Shown: in pieces, positions 39,729 through 51,586 of the stretch | Position numbering within the stretch: the stretch's first letter is position 1 | Layout of the letters: each line of letters begins with the position of its first letter | Source of the DNA: Breviolum minutum Mf 1.05b.01 | Taxonomy: Eukaryota; Sar; Dinophyceae; Suessiales; Symbiodiniaceae | Direction: 5' to 3' | Length of the DNA: 64,000 bases | Assembly: GCA_000507305.1 (NCBI GenBank) | Contig: DF241508.1 | Location: 1-64,000 of the forward strand | Position numbers and translations under genes: made by a program | The notes under the pieces: generated by a model | Database searches by the model: none | The model's input: the letters and a program-made list of their open reading frames with translations, nothing else | What the model was told of the DNA's origin: nothing

Positions 39729-41669
39729 GTTATCATCCCCACCCCACCCCACCCCAACCCCATCCCACCCCACTACTTGCGTAGCATCAACCACGTAGTA
39801 ACTTCATATATATAAACACCCACGGGGCAGGAGTTCCCGGTGAACCTCCCGCCAGTAGGGTATATATATATAGACATGATATAAAATAAACATGTATATA
39901 TAAAAGAGTTGTAAAGAATGTTTGGGTCCCAATTAAAACCTGACCCAAAAACGAGGTCAAACAAGGTGTGGCACACAATTAAATTCATTCTTGGGATCGT
40001 GGAATCCATGTCTTTTGATATTGGATATATTGGGGTAATGGAACAACAGCAACAACAACAACAAGAAGGATTCTGGTATTTGCAATTTAGTTTTTTTGAT
40101 ATATTATGCATCCCCCTAAAGGTAAGAACAATACATTTTGTGATTAACCGTCAAGAAATTCAGCACCGGGAACTTTTTGATTGCGCATGCCTTTGTAATT
40201 GGTATGTCAACATTACAAAGCATTACATGGACATATTATGGGTAAACATGACCCGTGACAATACACCAATCATAAAAGTCTCAGTCTCAGCAGCAGTGGA
40301 GTGCGGCAAAACCTGCTGCGCAACACCAACAGAGCTGAAATACTGGTGCTCTGTCCTAGGCCAAGGCTTGCCAGACCTTTAATAACAAGACTTCGTCTGC
40401 CAACACATTTCTTCAATTCGTGTTTTGTCGGGTTTGTCCTTGGTTTAATTGTGCCTTTGAGGCGCCTGATGCACTGACACAATTGCCGATGCACACAGCC
40501 ATGCAAAGCGTGAGATCGAGAGAAAGATAAAAAGACGACACGAAAACCAGGCGTGACAGGCGTGACAGGCCTGTCAATATGTGCCAATACGTGCCAATAG
40601 GCTGATCCATTTTTTGTTTGTCGCTGCTTCTGGGGAGCCACTGGCCTTAGCTGTGTCAATTTTATGAGATGCAACAGTAGAAAAAGCACTGAAGTGATAG
40701 GCAGTGTCCAACCAAGAGACTCATAACTTCATACCTTATCGAAGATCAACACTTAAGAAAAAAACACCAACTCGTTTCTTTACACACTTCACTTTGCGAC
40801 AAGCCTTGCAAGGCTGACAGGAAAGGTTTGCGGCTACAGCCGCAAGAAAAGATGAACAAAAACAGAAAACAAGAGCTGCAAAGTATTGTCATTTGGTGAC
40901 TTGGAGACATGTCAGACATGTCAACTTAGAGTATCCAACAGAGTATCTCAGCCGATAGTGTACTGTACAGTACGGAGAAAATGGCCTTGCCGCTCCCTGG
41001 GCCATCACTGCACTCTGGACTCTTTCGAGAGAGAACCATCTCCGAGGCACCCAGAGCTTGCAATCCTTTGGATGCTGGGAATTTCCGCTACCATGTGGTT
41101 GGTGGGTGGTTGTTGTCGTAAACCACCAACTTCCGCCACCAACTAACCACTGACTGACAGTGGTAACAAGATGTGTAGGCCTCCCTCTGGGGAGCCTGTT
41201 CCTGGTGCCAACCGGTTGTTAACCACCCAATATTTTTTCTTGGCATGTAGGAGGAGAGGTCTTGAACATGTGTGAATTATATATAAGATAGACAGTATAC
41301 ACCAGACATCAAAAGTTAGGAAAGGGGTAGATGAGGATCTCTTGGCGTAACGCAGTTGTTTTTAAATCTGTTTTTTGTTTTTTTCTTTTTCAGATCTCTT
41401 GATCTTGAAGAGTCCTTGGCTTTCTTCACTCTAGTTTTCCTCAGAGCTTCTGGAGACAAAGTGATCAATTTATCCTTCAATATGAGCTTGCGAGGTTCAA
41501 CGATGTATACAGGAGCTTCGTCAGGGACCAGAGCAGCAAAGAGTGTTGGAGGCGGGAGAGGGTTTGAAGCCAGAATCCTTTCAGGTCCTTTCAGGTCTAG
41601 AAATTGTATCCGTCAAAAGAAATGAGCAAACAACAAAGTCGATGCCTTCAGACATGCAGTTGCATACAG

Positions 41670-44402
41670 GTTCTGGATTGTTTGGCCAACTTTGTCATTG
41701 ATCGTGCCGTCCTTCAACAGAGTGGGGTCATTCAAGAACTGAAGAAGCTCTCGAGCCTCGGTCGATGTGTTGTGTTTCGATGTGTTTCGTGGGCTTGGCA
41801 ACATTCGTCCAAATTGTGTGAATTTGTCCAGCACTGCGCAGTTCGGTTCAAGCATTTTGAGCAACTTAGAGATACTCCGACCATCTCCGAGCGATTTGCG
41901 CCAGGCCCAGCTGCAGCCAACACTTTACCCTTTGAAATCCCTTTCATTCCTTTCCATGTCATTCCGTTTCAATTTTGTCTTTAATGAGCTGGGTGCCAAA
42001 ACTTGTGAACAGTGCATGGAATTGTGCGCTGTGTATTCTAAGTCTCAACAATGGTATAGAAAGCATCGAATCCAAGACCAGCTCATCGACTCAACGTAAT
42101 TATATATTGTCATGTAAATCCAGTATTTCTGTATTTGCCAGCCTCTGGCTAGCCCGCCGGCCTGTCCTGAGCCTGATGCTTGCGTTTGCTTCCACATTGA
42201 GCGCCACCAACAACCATTTTGCTGTATTTCTGTTAGCGTCCTAGCTCAGAAGCTGACGCTCATGTATCTGAGGACTGGTGGAGACGAGAAAATAGCCATG
42301 CTGGTAAAGGACTTGCGAGCACAATGGAAGGATTCTTTTCAAAAGTTGGTGAGAAGCAGTTGTTTGTTGTGTTGCCCCCGACCCGCACATTTGCGACCAG
42401 AAAAAACTTGTATCCTGATGTGGCAGACCAAATATTGAACTTTTAGAAGTTGACTGACCTTCACTCGGGGCAGCAGCAACCTCATTTTCTCTTCAGATCT
42501 CTCCTTTCTGTACTGCAGTCATCTCCAGTCAATGTCAGAGCCACTTTACTTTGGCACTTTGAGGAAGATGTCAAACTGCGAGATCAGGCGTGGCTGTCCC
42601 TGGTACAAGAGGCTGCTAGACTTGGCTGATGTATTTTTCTTTTAACATTCAAGCAAATTGCAGCCTTCATAAACTTCAACTCCATGGAAGACTTCCTCTG
42701 GGTGACTTTCTCTTGCCGGAAAGGTCGTGGAAGGCTTCTGCGAAAGAGGGGGGCTCGACCGAAAACAAAGCCGTGAGATGGAAGAGGCATGTGCAAAGGT
42801 CTTGCAAAGTCTTTGACACATGTGCTGCAGAATGAAGGGCTTTGATATGAATCGGTTGATCTTTTTCTACCACGTTGATATTTGCTCTGCATCCCTTCGA
42901 ATGCCGTATCAGGGCCTTTTCAACTCCTGCTGCCCGCTGGGCTTCCTGGATGGCGAGGAGAAGAAAAACTACAATAGGCACTACAAGAGGCATCGACCAG
43001 ATTCCGATTTCAAACATATCTTCCATGGTCAGAGCACAGGCAGAAGAGAGTTAGAAAGGACTCTGCAAATTAACGAAAGTCTGAACGTTTGATAAGCTCT
43101 TCATGTCTCACTTCTGCAATTCTGCAAGGGGCCCACTGAGTTCGTTAGGTAAACCTTCAGCAGTTTGAGTTTCCAGCCTCTATTGACTCTACTGTACTCT
43201 ATACAATTCATGTCGGCTTCACGATTTTTCATGATCTTTCATGTTGGTTTAGCCTTCAAGCCGCTTTGAGCTGCTTTGCCGCGAGACTCCGCACGTTGCT
43301 GGGAGCTGCTGGTCCTGGAAGTCTGTCCAACAGACTGAAATCTCGTGAGTTGCTGCCGAGCCAGGCTTCGCTTCCTTCGTTTGCATCTTTTGTTTCGTGC
43401 ATTGACATATCAAAGGTATAAGTACGACAATTGTTGACATGTATTGTCCAGTGTGTTTTCTGCATGCTACAAATGTTTCTGATCTTACATGGATAAGACA
43501 GATTCAGCCGGTACCATTTTCAACGCAGGTGGCCGCAATGTCTGATGAAGACCTGCGTAGTGAAGCACAGCGCAAGCAGCAAAGTGCTGCGCGCAACGAA
43601 GGGCTGCAGGCCAGGAAGTGGCATTTGTTGACACAGCCTGAGCACCAATACCCAGCCATCAAAGGGCAGCCTTCTAAACTTCGTCTAAATTCTAAACTCT
43701 GACCGGATCTTTGCAGTACCTTGCAGCCTTTGATTGAAATTGTTTGAACCATTTCAGCCAGCTGGTACTGGGTGGTTTTCAACGTCCAGCGTTGTCCGTG
43801 TCCTGCTCATGGTCGTTGTGGTGGTCGTTGTGGTGGTGGTGGTGGTGGTAGTGGTGGTGGCGGCGGTGGTAGTCATCGTCGTCGTCGCCGCCGAGGCAGC
43901 AGGATCTGCTGCTAAAAATATCAAACATGTTGCTCATGCTTGTTTTTTGCAGCTTTTTCCGGCTTCTGCGCATAATGGATATTCGCTTTTGCCAAGACTA
44001 AAGTGAATGGCCAGGGTGATTTCAGGGCGATTCCTCCTACTATGAATGCTTAACCTGTCCATGGTTAACTCCCCAATCTCCAAGCATCAGGCTACATTAT
44101 TATCACCAGCTCCACCGGCAGCAGTCACAGAGGCGCTTTGCTTGTAGCTCCCGAGCTTTGTAAGAAAAGGAGAAGCACTCACATGAGCAAGATCATATAA
44201 GTATATATATATATATAAACAAGATTGATATCCCCCCAAAAATAATGTTACGTCAAGCCTGCCGTGGGTCACACACTCTTGATTCTGCTTGACTGGTCCT
44301 TGGTGCAACTTTTCATCCAGCCAGTCAGAACGACTTGCATGGAGGATTACGCATGCCAAAAGTGCGGTTCGCACAACTGCTACCGGACAGAAGTTCAAAC
44401 TG
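41670..44402 (+). CDS. Transcription elongation factor TFIIS-like protein
   Basis: Three TFIIS-type regions appear in order. The N-terminal LW domain is split: 41670-about 41746 reads VLDCLANFVIDRAVLQQSG and VIQELKK, and about 42251-42348 reads LTLMYLRTGGDEKIAMLVKD then LRAQWKD. The central-domain end is at about 43529-43620, AAMSDEDLRSEAQRKQQSAA, matching the MSxEEL segment. The zinc-ribbon start at 44345-44402 is DYACQKCGSHNCYRTEVQT, closely following the TFIIS pattern CxxC...NC.Y..VQT. TFIIS restarts backtracked RNA polymerase II through an acidic loop after VQT; the sequence directly after it here (GWHNDHQD) is not the usual RSADEP and may be intron, since a GC donor (GCTGGC) follows. The second Cys pair and the stop were not located, and exons between 42350 and 43529 are unresolved. 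Confidence 0.7.
43798..43890. repeat. Impure GTGGTC/GTC repeat in TFIIS-like gene intron
   Basis: A run of GTG, GTC and GTT triplets gives artificial poly-Val or poly-His/Asp translations. It lies between the central-domain exon and the zinc-ribbon exon. Confidence 0.85.
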
Positions 44403-46325
44403 GCTGGCACAACGATCATCAAGACGCGCTGCTCGTCTTTAAAATCTGCTTGGACTTGAGAAACTCTTGTTGCAACGACTCTATAGTCTATAAATTGGTA
44501 TTGTCTTCGAGAGCTAGGAATTACATCGGCTTGCTTTGATGTACATGTAAATAACCTTAAATAAGTATATAGTGGATGGGTGGAATTGCGCAGGGCAGCA
44601 CTTGTTCTTCTCTATACTGTTCGTAGTTATTCGACACTATATTCATGGTCGTATTTTTAGTCTTTCGTCCTTTCGTGGTAAGAGATGATCTTACTCTAGT
44701 TTTACACCTGGTTAATTTACGAGTGTTACTATGAATTTTCTTCTCCATGTGCCATGATTTGTATGTTGACTGTATTATGTATGATGTTCCGATTGATTGC
44801 TTTGATTTTCATAAAGTTCATAGAGTGGACTGAGTGGTCTTGGTTCTTGGCTTTGCCTTCAGAAACTCAGGTATGGTTAGGCACTTGTAGACCCGAAGAA
44901 GGAGGATAGAAAAACACGACAAATCTGGAACAACAGCCAAGGACGCTCTTTGTTGTTTGCCTTTCTTGCTGCTCGTCGAACATTTGCAAGTATTGCAATG
45001 GATGTCCAGCAATCGAGCATCATGCGGAGAGCACAGATTCAGGATTGTGGGGTATTGGAGAGGAACGAGAACATCAGAGTGAATGAAGACATATGAGGAA
45101 CACATTCGAAGGATACAGGATACATATGAGCTATATGAAATACTTCTATGAGCGAAGCATGTCTGACTTTTATCCATTTTCTTCGAATCACTCTTCTGAG
45201 GTGGTCATCGCTGGAAAGAGTCTGATGACCATGGGCTAGCTGGTTAGCTCCAACTCGATCTCGCAATTGTGTGGAAAACCAAGCAGATGAGTCAGATCTG
45301 GAGTTGCTGACTTTTGAATCCTACCTTTGCGGCTCGCCGCTGACTTTTCAATCATTTGCATCATTTGTGGACCCCTGATATTCAATTTTGCTTGGTGAAT
45401 CTGATGCTTGCTTGGCCCAAGACCCTCACGAGGGTTCAAAACAGCTCAAGCAGACATTGGCCAAGCGCCACGTCAAGCTAGCCGGGGCCCAAGGCATGGC
45501 ATGCCATGCGGAAGAGATGACACAGGGGCGATGACACAGGGGCCACTAGAAAAAAGAGGGGTAGCCAGGAGAGCAAACGGCCCAAAACATCAACGTAACT
45601 TGGCTACCTGCTGTGCTCAGATAATTTCACAGTGACAGCAGACTGTCTATCGACAGCACACCGAACGCTTTTGGAAACCAAACGCTTTTGTCACACATTC
45701 ACTCTTTCTCTCATTGCTCGAGGTGAGGTATGCAGTCGGGAGAGGCAGGGCTCATTGCCCTCGGCTGTCAAGAGACTGTAAGGGATAGCTAAAGATATAT
45801 GTAAAGATGAAATGTAACATTTGGATTTGAGGCGATTCAACGATTCGTTGGTGATTGTGGCTTATCGTGGTTTTATCATCTACGCAGTCTATGTAGTGCA
45901 GGTGCAGCAGTTTTCCTCAGCCCCACAAGCTGTGGGATCCAGGAACAAGTGCCCAGACATTGACGCAGGGATGCTAGTAAAGGAAGAGCATCGTTTGAGT
46001 TCTTGTTGCAGATGCAGAATGTTTTGCATTGAAGCAGTGGAGACTAAACCAATCAGCGGCTACAGTGGCTAGAGGAGCAACTTCCATCGTTCCCCTTTTG
46101 CCATGATTTGCCAACGTTGCCCTTTCGTGAAGCGCATTCGGCTTCCCTTATTGGCTTCATGGCTCCGGCAGGTATAGAGATCCAAATGACACGAAGGGTC
46201 ATGGAAACATCATGTGCGCCACTAGTTCTGTGTAAATCCGTTTCCATCTGAATGTATCTCTACAGGATGAAGCAGTCATAAGATTGTTAAAGGATAAAGC
46301 AAGTATTTCACTCCTTGGTGACCAG
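44403..46325. other. Interval between TFIIS-like gene and RSP3
   Basis: It should contain the last TFIIS-like exon(s) and the start of RSP3, but neither could be placed. A possible fragment near 45285 reads QADESDLELLTF. A 14-bp word GATGACACAGGGGC is duplicated in tandem near 45516-45543. Confidence 0.3.
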
Positions 46326-47968
46326 GTACGATCGCCGCGTTGTACGTGGAAATACGTATGCAGCGGTAGTCCAACCTGAAGATGCCACAGAGGCCGTCAC
46401 TGATGGCAATCATGCAATGCATTTGAAGAACATGTGATGTGCAGAAGCAATCTGCATTTTTCATCTTTTTTCCCGGTAACATTTCCTATCTAAAGGTACA
46501 AAAGCAAAGGGATGCGCAGCGTCGCAGATTGCGCATGGACCCTGGACAGTTGCCAAAGTTTCTGTCACAGTTCTCTCTCATGTCAACTTGGAAGAGATGA
46601 TCAAGCCAAGAATCTCCGTGCCAATCCTGGACATCTCACTGGTTGAATGCGATCCTGTTTTGTGGGCCTTTCTGAGGTGCAAATGACACCAAAAAACGAT
46701 CTGGAACTCCGGAGGCAGTTCCTGGAGCTTACCTCAGGTGAATGCACTTTTCGAAATTTTCGTATTCTACATTGACCTTTCAACCATGCCTTGATGTCTC
46801 GCTATGTATGTGCATGCATCAATATAATCGAGCGTGGTAAAACATCTCAATACATGTCAATACTCTCATTTACATTTCATATATATATATACTGCATTCT
46901 CAAATTATGATAAGTATATATAAGAATGAGTAGATGTCACTGCGCGGGTTGCTTTTTAGGTCGCAAACACATGGACATTCAGACCGACACGTGCGCTAAG
47001 GGCAGCACTGCTGTCACTGGTCCATCACCTCTTTCCAGCTTTTAGAAAAGGGCCTCATATGAGCGTAATATAATCTGCATAAGATCACAACAAGATGCAT
47101 TAAGATCCTTTCTTGTGTTGGTGACCAAAAAGTGCAAGCATTATGATCATTGTCTCTGTCAGGTACTTGGAGAAGCTGACTGATCGCATTGTCGAGTTTG
47201 AGGCATGGTAAGTCTGACAGCTAAAAGCCAAGCCAAGGCAGAGACTGTAGAAAAAGGGAATCCCTTGAATTTGCATAACTCAAGAACAGGTTCATCTATG
47301 GTGAAAAAAGATGAAATCCAAGAGTTATTCACCTGATATTCTTTGCAGGTAGGACATATACTCAGTGTTCTGCTGGTGGCTGATAGGAACATAATTACAC
47401 ATTTTTCAAGATTCTGCAGATACTCAAGAAGCTTCACTTGCCTATCTCGTAAGATCGTCTCACTTTGACCAGGCAGAAACGCAGACAGACTTCATCCTGG
47501 ACCGTCCGCCCTCACCGCTCTTCATGCCAGCGAAGGCATGAGGACTTAGGTGAAAGGTGACTGTATGAGGACTTATTGTTTCTTCAGACTCTAAGACTCT
47601 AAACGACAAAAAGATACAAAAAGCAATTTTCGGTGGAAAGATGACCCACAGAAAAAAATCAAAACGAGGCGAGCTTTGACATGTTGGGTTGAAGCCACTG
47701 CAGAAATTAAGATATGAATGGCAACAAAATCAGTCTCCGTATACATAGACTATTGGTTCTTTCCAAGACCACATATATGTTTGCCGGGTCGCCTTGATAT
47801 GCTTTGGCCACCAGTTTACTCAAATGAGTTTTAGGTTTTCATACCGCAACTTTCTTTCAAGATGAGTTTTGTAGTCTCATCACGCCACAGATCGGGATCG
47901 ACATTGAGACGCAGATCGAAGAGGGTGAATTGTTCGATTTCGACGTCGAATGTGAGCCAGTGTTGGAG
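46326..47968 (+). CDS. RSP3: Radial spoke protein 3 (RSP3), central part
   Basis: Seven exons join in frame into the conserved core of this axonemal radial-spoke scaffold and A-kinase anchor: 46326-46392 (YDRRVVRGNTYA), 46496-46526 (QKQRDAQRR), 46677-46724 (RSGTPEAVPG), 46960-46990 (RKHMDIQTD), 47163-47202 (YLEKLTDRIVEFE), 47473-47535 (AETQTDFILDRPPSPLFMPA plus Lys) and 47891-47968 (GIDIETQIEEGELFDFDVE to VLE). All segments are family hallmarks in the expected order. Lengths of 40, 63 and 78 bp fit the phases exactly. Donors are GC, GA, GA, GT, GC, GC and GC; acceptors are all AG. RSP3 dimerises, anchors the radial spoke to the doublet microtubule and helps regulate flagellar beating. The N-terminus and the helical C-terminal region were not found. 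Confidence 0.92.
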
Positions 47969-50900
47969 GCCTGAGGTTTAAGACTTTCGGGAGATGTCAA
48001 TCGCGCAGACTTGCGCACATTTATGTGTTGCTGAATATACGAATCTTCAACTGAGCTCAGGGTAGCATGTCTATATAGAAATATGCAGCTATAAATATGC
48101 GATATTATATTTATTTATCTACTTATCCATACATACATACATACATACATACATACATACATACATACATACATACATGCATACATACATACATACATAG
48201 ATACATAGATACATACATACATACATACATACATACATACATACATACATACATACATCCATGCATGCATGCATGCATGCATGCATGCATGCATGCATAC
48301 ATACATACATACNATACATCCATGCATGCATGCATGCATGCATGCATGCATGCATGCATGCATGCATGCATGCATACTCTTATGGATATCTTGAGACGGC
48401 AAACTGTAAATTGCTTATCGTATTTGCCGTATTCATTGCCAAATTGTTCGCACAAGTCATTAGTACCTTTTTCAGCAGATTGCAAGAGATAGAGCATACC
48501 GCAGCATTCATTGGCTAATGTTTCCAACAAGCACAGTTATTTGGTTTTTCCTCTCTGGTGGATTGAAAGAAACACATCATAATTTACCATAATTCATCGG
48601 TAAATGTCTTGAAGAAGAGTATTCATTTCTCACTCCAATAAGCCTGATTAGGTTTCTCGTTAAAAAAAGGACTTGTACACTGAAGGAGAAAGGTAGCTTG
48701 CAGGAGATAAAGCACTTGTTTGCCGTGTTTATTGGACATGATGCTCAAGAACTATCTATGCTGCATATTGAATACTGCAAAGATTTGATTGTAAGAAGCC
48801 ATTCTTTGCTAGATTCATCAAAGAATACAGTCTATTGCAAGCAAAAGCAATGCTTATTTTTGCATACATCACAACTTGGACCATTTTTGCAAAAAGCAAC
48901 AAATCTTTGCCCTTCTCACTCTTGTTCGACTGTATCATTGGCATTGACCTTATTCTAGGTTATTCACTTTCTTTTCCAATATTGTTTCTTTTTAGATCTC
49001 CCTCAGAATTGTTTGATTTTGTTGAGGCATGGTATATCAACCTAGAGATGGTTTCAGACAGCTTGGCTAGTTCTTTTGCACTTTTTCAGATTTGTCATGC
49101 CACTATTGACCAAATATGCTGTCATATCCAATGTCATTGTTAAGTCATATAATTCATATATATATATATTATATAGCCATATACATATACATATGGTCAC
49201 ATATATAATAGCATTTTAGAGAATGTCACAAATTGACTTGTATCAAAAAGACATCAGCTATAGATGAATATTGTTATTTAAGGTTGCAACAATTTGTCAT
49301 AGAGTGAAAGAGTTTCTACTACAACCAGAAAAGACGGAAACACCAGAAAAATAACAAACAACTAGAAAAACACTCGCAGACGGATATTTATATAGGGAGT
49401 AAGAAGGCGCAATCCGTAAGAAACACTCAATACAAGAGCTTTGCAAATCAAATGGCAAGAACCAGTATGCTGAAAGACATTGGGCAGTGCCTTGAAAACC
49501 TTTGCGATGAGAAATAGGATCAACGCAACAGGCGTCCAGAAGCATTCAAGAGGTACATCAGTTCATTTTCATTAGTCAATGAACCGTATACGGGAGAAAG
49601 GGCTTTTAGCTACATTCAATTCCAAAAGAATGAGTTCAGACATGTTCTGACATTTTTTAGCATACAACAGATGATTTGAGGAGTGCCTTGGAAGATTTGG
49701 TCAACTACTTTTTGCCAGAAATTGACAATAATTGCGCGCTTCAGGCTTCCAGTTCGTCAACATCCCCAAGTTTATGTATAAATATGGTGAAATTATGATT
49801 TATATGAATTTATATATATATATTATATACATGCAATTTTTATTTGCTAGAATCTGCTAGAAGTTGTGTTTTGTGCCTTTTTGGTGGAGCAAGGATTGCC
49901 AGCTGCATACGGTAACAACACAACCAGCGAAAACGGAAACATCCATACACAAGGATGAGAGATGGCAATTAAGACCTTCAAAGGAAGACCTCCGAAAGCT
50001 ATGCGAACATAGCGAACAACATGGAAAAGGGAGTGGTAATTATGTCTGATGGCCACTGCTTTGCAAAAGAACTCTAGCCGACTTGCATGCGTAAAACGGA
50101 ACTAGCCCTGATGTCCAATCTTACATGACCATGATCACCTGCATGAAGTAAATATGCCGATACTTCGTGTGATGGCAATCGAGGCGTTTCTTTTTTCTCT
50201 TCCTTCCGTCCTACTTGCCGTGCTTCTGATCTATTTTGCCGATCAAGCAGAGGAGATGAGCGGGTTTTCTCCGAACGATGTATTTTTTGAGCATTTTGGA
50301 CTCCTGGACTTGCTTCCAAAGACATTTTGAACCACAGCTTCAAGCAATCCAGATGTGCAGAATTCAGTCCTCACGAACTTGCTTGTTTGTTGTCATTGAC
50401 TTGGCAAACACCAGGCAAGGAGTTTACATTTAATGTGATTTATAGCAGGTTCCCAAGATGAAAAACTGTACAAGAAATTGGAAGCTGGATTAAGACAGAG
50501 AACTGCAGCGCGATTTTTTTGGGGGTACCAAGCAGCAGTTCCACTGGGTCGTTGTGGGCGTCGGCAGCATCGTATCGTGTCTAGGAAGAATTCGTGAGCA
50601 GCAACATTGCAGCCGGAGCCCCAGCGCGGACTGCGATGTAACAATGTATCTAATGATACTGTGTGTGTGTAAATATATATATATATTGTCTAGAGTCTAT
50701 AGTAATGATAGAATTACTACTAGGAAGTCATGTAAGGATGCGAGCGAGATAGATGGAGGAAGGAAAGGAGCGGGAGGGCTTGTGGCTTTGCGCTTGTGTA
50801 TCCTCGCAAAGAACCTGATTACTTTGAGGATAGCGTAGGCAAATGGCTGGGGCCAGCTACGAAATCACGTGCTTGCTGTGGCACTGAGGTGGACTTGAGC

Positions 50901-51493
50901 AAAGGTCAAGCGACTTGGCATGCACTGCAGAACTCGCTAGTCATAGAAGCTGATGATCAGTCATTTTAGAGTCATTTTCATGGATTGGTGTCTTTGATGT
51001 GTGTTCATGTCTGCTGATGAGGTAGCATTGCTTGGATTGATGTGACATCCATTAATATTGGCATGCATACCGGAGACTTACTATACATTGATGCACACGC
51101 ATACTCATGCAGAAAGCAGTGTCCCAACCCATCCAGTTTCGTGTACTGGACTATGTTGCTATCGTGTTTGTGCGGTGTGCTTGTTTGTATGGAGGCACAT
51201 CTAGATCAGACACTTGACACGATGGGACGATGTTTGGACTCTGTGTTTGATGTGTTTGACCAGAGGTTTGGACTGCACTGACTGGCAGTCTGAGTTTGCT
51301 GATCAGCTTCAGAACAAGCCAATCTCTCACCCGATTTTGGGAAACTCGACGTGACAATTTTTGGAATTACATGCAAAGACCTCATGGCTGACAACTGAAC
51401 AATAGCTCTGCCAATCATGTGACTCCAACTGCATGCGAACCTTTGGTTCTTGTTTGCAATTTTTGTGTCGTGCTCTTGCCATGTTTTCAACAG
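47969..51493. other. Intron-rich stretch downstream of the RSP3 core
   Basis: The remaining RSP3 exons are expected to the right of 47968 but I could not identify them. The interval holds the CATA/CATG arrays at 48127-48376 and several AT-rich runs (for example 49156-49180 and 49806-49832). Open frames are short. Confidence 0.3.
48127..48376. repeat. CATA then CATG tetranucleotide arrays
   Basis: About 135 bp of CATA repeat with a few CATAGATA variants changes to CATG repeat at about 48262, returns briefly to CATA, has one unknown base at 48313, and ends in a second CATG array. CATG repeats are self-complementary. Confidence 0.95.
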
Positions 51494-51586
51494 AAAGCGG
51501 CGAAAGATGGAGACTTGGCTGATGTGCTCAGGAAGGGACAGGCCTGCTACATCAAATGCGAGGTCATATCCGGCGAAGTTGGGAAG
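51494..51586 (+). CDS. Possible exon with S1-like RNA-binding segment
   Basis: After a CAG acceptor the frame reads KAAKDGDLADVLRKGQACYI and then KCEVISGEVGK. The pattern DVLxxGQxxxxKxxxI resembles the middle strands of an S1 RNA-binding domain. The following bases could continue as IRQLDRKG to a stop at 51611-51613, or a donor could lie within GGGAAGATAAG. No other part of an S1 domain was found nearby, so the assignment is tentative. Confidence 0.35.

Larger units (their letters stand above)
39057..39853. mobile_element. Candidate MITE-like unit with terminal inverted repeats
   Basis: The 16-bp word GGCGGGAGGTTCACCG at 39065-39080 recurs as its exact reverse complement at 39838-39853. Both copies face outward into TA dinucleotide runs (about 39036-39056 and 39861-39872). 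The interval contains a 43-bp minisatellite, a C-rich CCCCA tract and an unsequenced gap. A non-autonomous DNA transposon with TA target preference would look like this, but no internal gene or other copy supports it here. Confidence 0.4.
38014..41669. other. Gene-poor stretch with an assembly gap, an inverted-repeat unit and a few possible exons
   Basis: It holds a candidate MITE-like unit (39057-39853) and a 176-base gap. A GTTGGTGG/CCACCAAC-rich hairpin-prone tract lies at about 41095-41230. A possible exon at about 41455-41545 reads FILQYELARFNDVYRSFVRD and may belong to the TFIIS-like gene or its upstream neighbour. A weaker one at about 38790-38840 reads GLRISRVHSLQILVEG. Confidence 0.35.

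Noticed and set aside
48097-48530. Frames rich in HACM or YVCM repeats
   Set aside because: They are products of the CATA/CATG arrays.
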